Shown here in pieces: positions 33,725-34,182 of a stretch of 34,182 bases of DNA (positions are counted from its first letter, which is position 1; each line of letters begins with the position of its first letter). Source of the DNA: Schoenoplectus triqueter (taxonomy: Eukaryota > Streptophyta > Magnoliopsida > Poales > Cyperaceae). The notes under the pieces were generated by a model that saw only the letters and a list, made by a program, of their open reading frames with translations, ran no database searches and was not told where the DNA came from. The position numbers and the translations under genes are program-made. Location of the stretch: assembly GCA_964058805.1 (NCBI GenBank), contig CAXKVV010000801.1, positions 1-34,182 on the forward strand. The letters run 5' to 3'.

Positions 33725-34182
33725 TGTTACACTTAACATCTTCTTTGAATTGTCGATTTGCAAAACAATCTTAAATTTTACAATTTGCCTTGTTTGAGTT
33801 TTGTGCAGGGATTAACATGCAAATGGACTAGTGCACAAGAACCAAGACTAGTGCTGAGATACAAGAGATTAATCAAGACTATATTAGACTTAGGTTTAGT
33901 TAGACTCAAACTAGGTTGAATTGATCAAGATAAATTGAGCTTAAACAACAAGAAAAGTGCTTCTACCCAGTGAATCGTTATAACGGTTCAGCAATCGTTA
34001 TAATGGTTCATCTCAATACTAAAAAAAATATTCTCAAAAAAACCAGAGTGTATCGTTATGTAATGATTCAGTAATCGTTATAACGATTTGTTAAATGTAC
34101 AACAATTCTGTAATCGTTACAACGATTCATGAAACGTATAACGATTTGATAAATCGTTATAATATTTCAGCTCAATTTATCC
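33725..34182 (+). repeat. 3' LTR of element B, truncated by window end
   Basis: Begins TGTTACACTTAACATCT, and matches 30019 onward for about 458 bp, including the palindrome cluster. Differences include scattered substitutions and a few small indels, such as loss of about 13 bp near 34031 relative to 30321-30335. Confidence 0.9.

Larger units (their letters stand above)
30019..34182 (+). mobile_element. Non-autonomous copia-type LTR retrotransposon B (gag-only), nested in A
   Basis: Plus-strand element with a 5' LTR (30019-31282), tRNA-Met type PBS, a decayed gag-like frame, GGGGGAG-type purine tracts, and a 3' LTR that starts at 33725 and runs off the window. The internal region is only about 2.4 kb and has no protease, integrase or reverse transcriptase, so it must have been mobilised in trans. 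Repeated purine tracts (GGGGGAGCT about 33580, GGGGGAGAAG about 33640, AAAGAGGGAGA before the LTR) and a 1.26-kb LTR recall Sirevirus-type copia elements (inference). It splits the RT of element A, so it inserted later. Confidence 0.85.

Overview
This is a nuclear window from a flowering plant. Three things show this: plant-type split genes with GT/AG introns, a telo-box/site II ribosomal-protein promoter, and a RALF peptide gene together with receptor-like kinases, copia retroelements and decayed plastid DNA inside an intron. The base composition is AT-rich and repeat-rich. I cannot fix the species or clade from sequence alone.

Layout. 1-1938: AT-rich intergenic DNA. 1939-3611 (-): a complete five-exon gene for cytosolic ribosomal protein eS4 (RPS4), with its promoter at about 3.7-3.8 kb. 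3.8-9.5 kb: intergenic DNA with a MITE (4158-4572) and a 1.5-kb hairpin-forming inverted-repeat element (5705-7211). That element was itself hit by a 399-bp Helitron (6085-6483); the other hairpin arm preserves the unoccupied site. 9632-9979 (+): an intronless RALF preproprotein gene. 11176-12728: a 1.55-kb hAT-like element with a perfect 8-bp target duplication. 13-17 kb: decayed repeats and a foldback element.

17009-28382 (+): the main feature. An N-terminally anchored, CRK/DUF26-like receptor kinase without an ectodomain is followed on the same strand by the transmembrane, juxtamembrane and kinase exons of a SERK/BAK1-like receptor, with no LRR exons between. I could trace 12 exons with matching phases into one 2,307-nt frame (768 aa) carrying two kinase domains that both keep every catalytic motif. 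This is best read as a candidate tandem-kinase (CRK-SERK) fusion gene. The alternative is two neighbouring genes, the second 5'-truncated. Its large introns hold a 56-bp tandem array, foldback elements, (TA)n tracts, a second copy of the MITE seen at 4.2 kb, and a mosaic plastid insertion (trnI-GAU fragment joined to a psaA fragment).

28.5-34.2 kb: nested LTR retrotransposons. An older copia element on the minus strand (3' LTR plus RT/RNase H) is split by a plus-strand, gag-only copia element. The younger element's 1.26-kb LTR carries a dense cluster of an 18-bp palindromic repeat, and its second LTR runs off the window end.

The genes are functionally independent: RPS4 serves translation, RALF is a secreted peptide signal, and the kinase gene probably acts in cell-surface or immune signalling. 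RALFs signal through FERONIA-type receptors and BAK1/SERKs are co-receptors, but nothing here shows that this RALF and this kinase act together.
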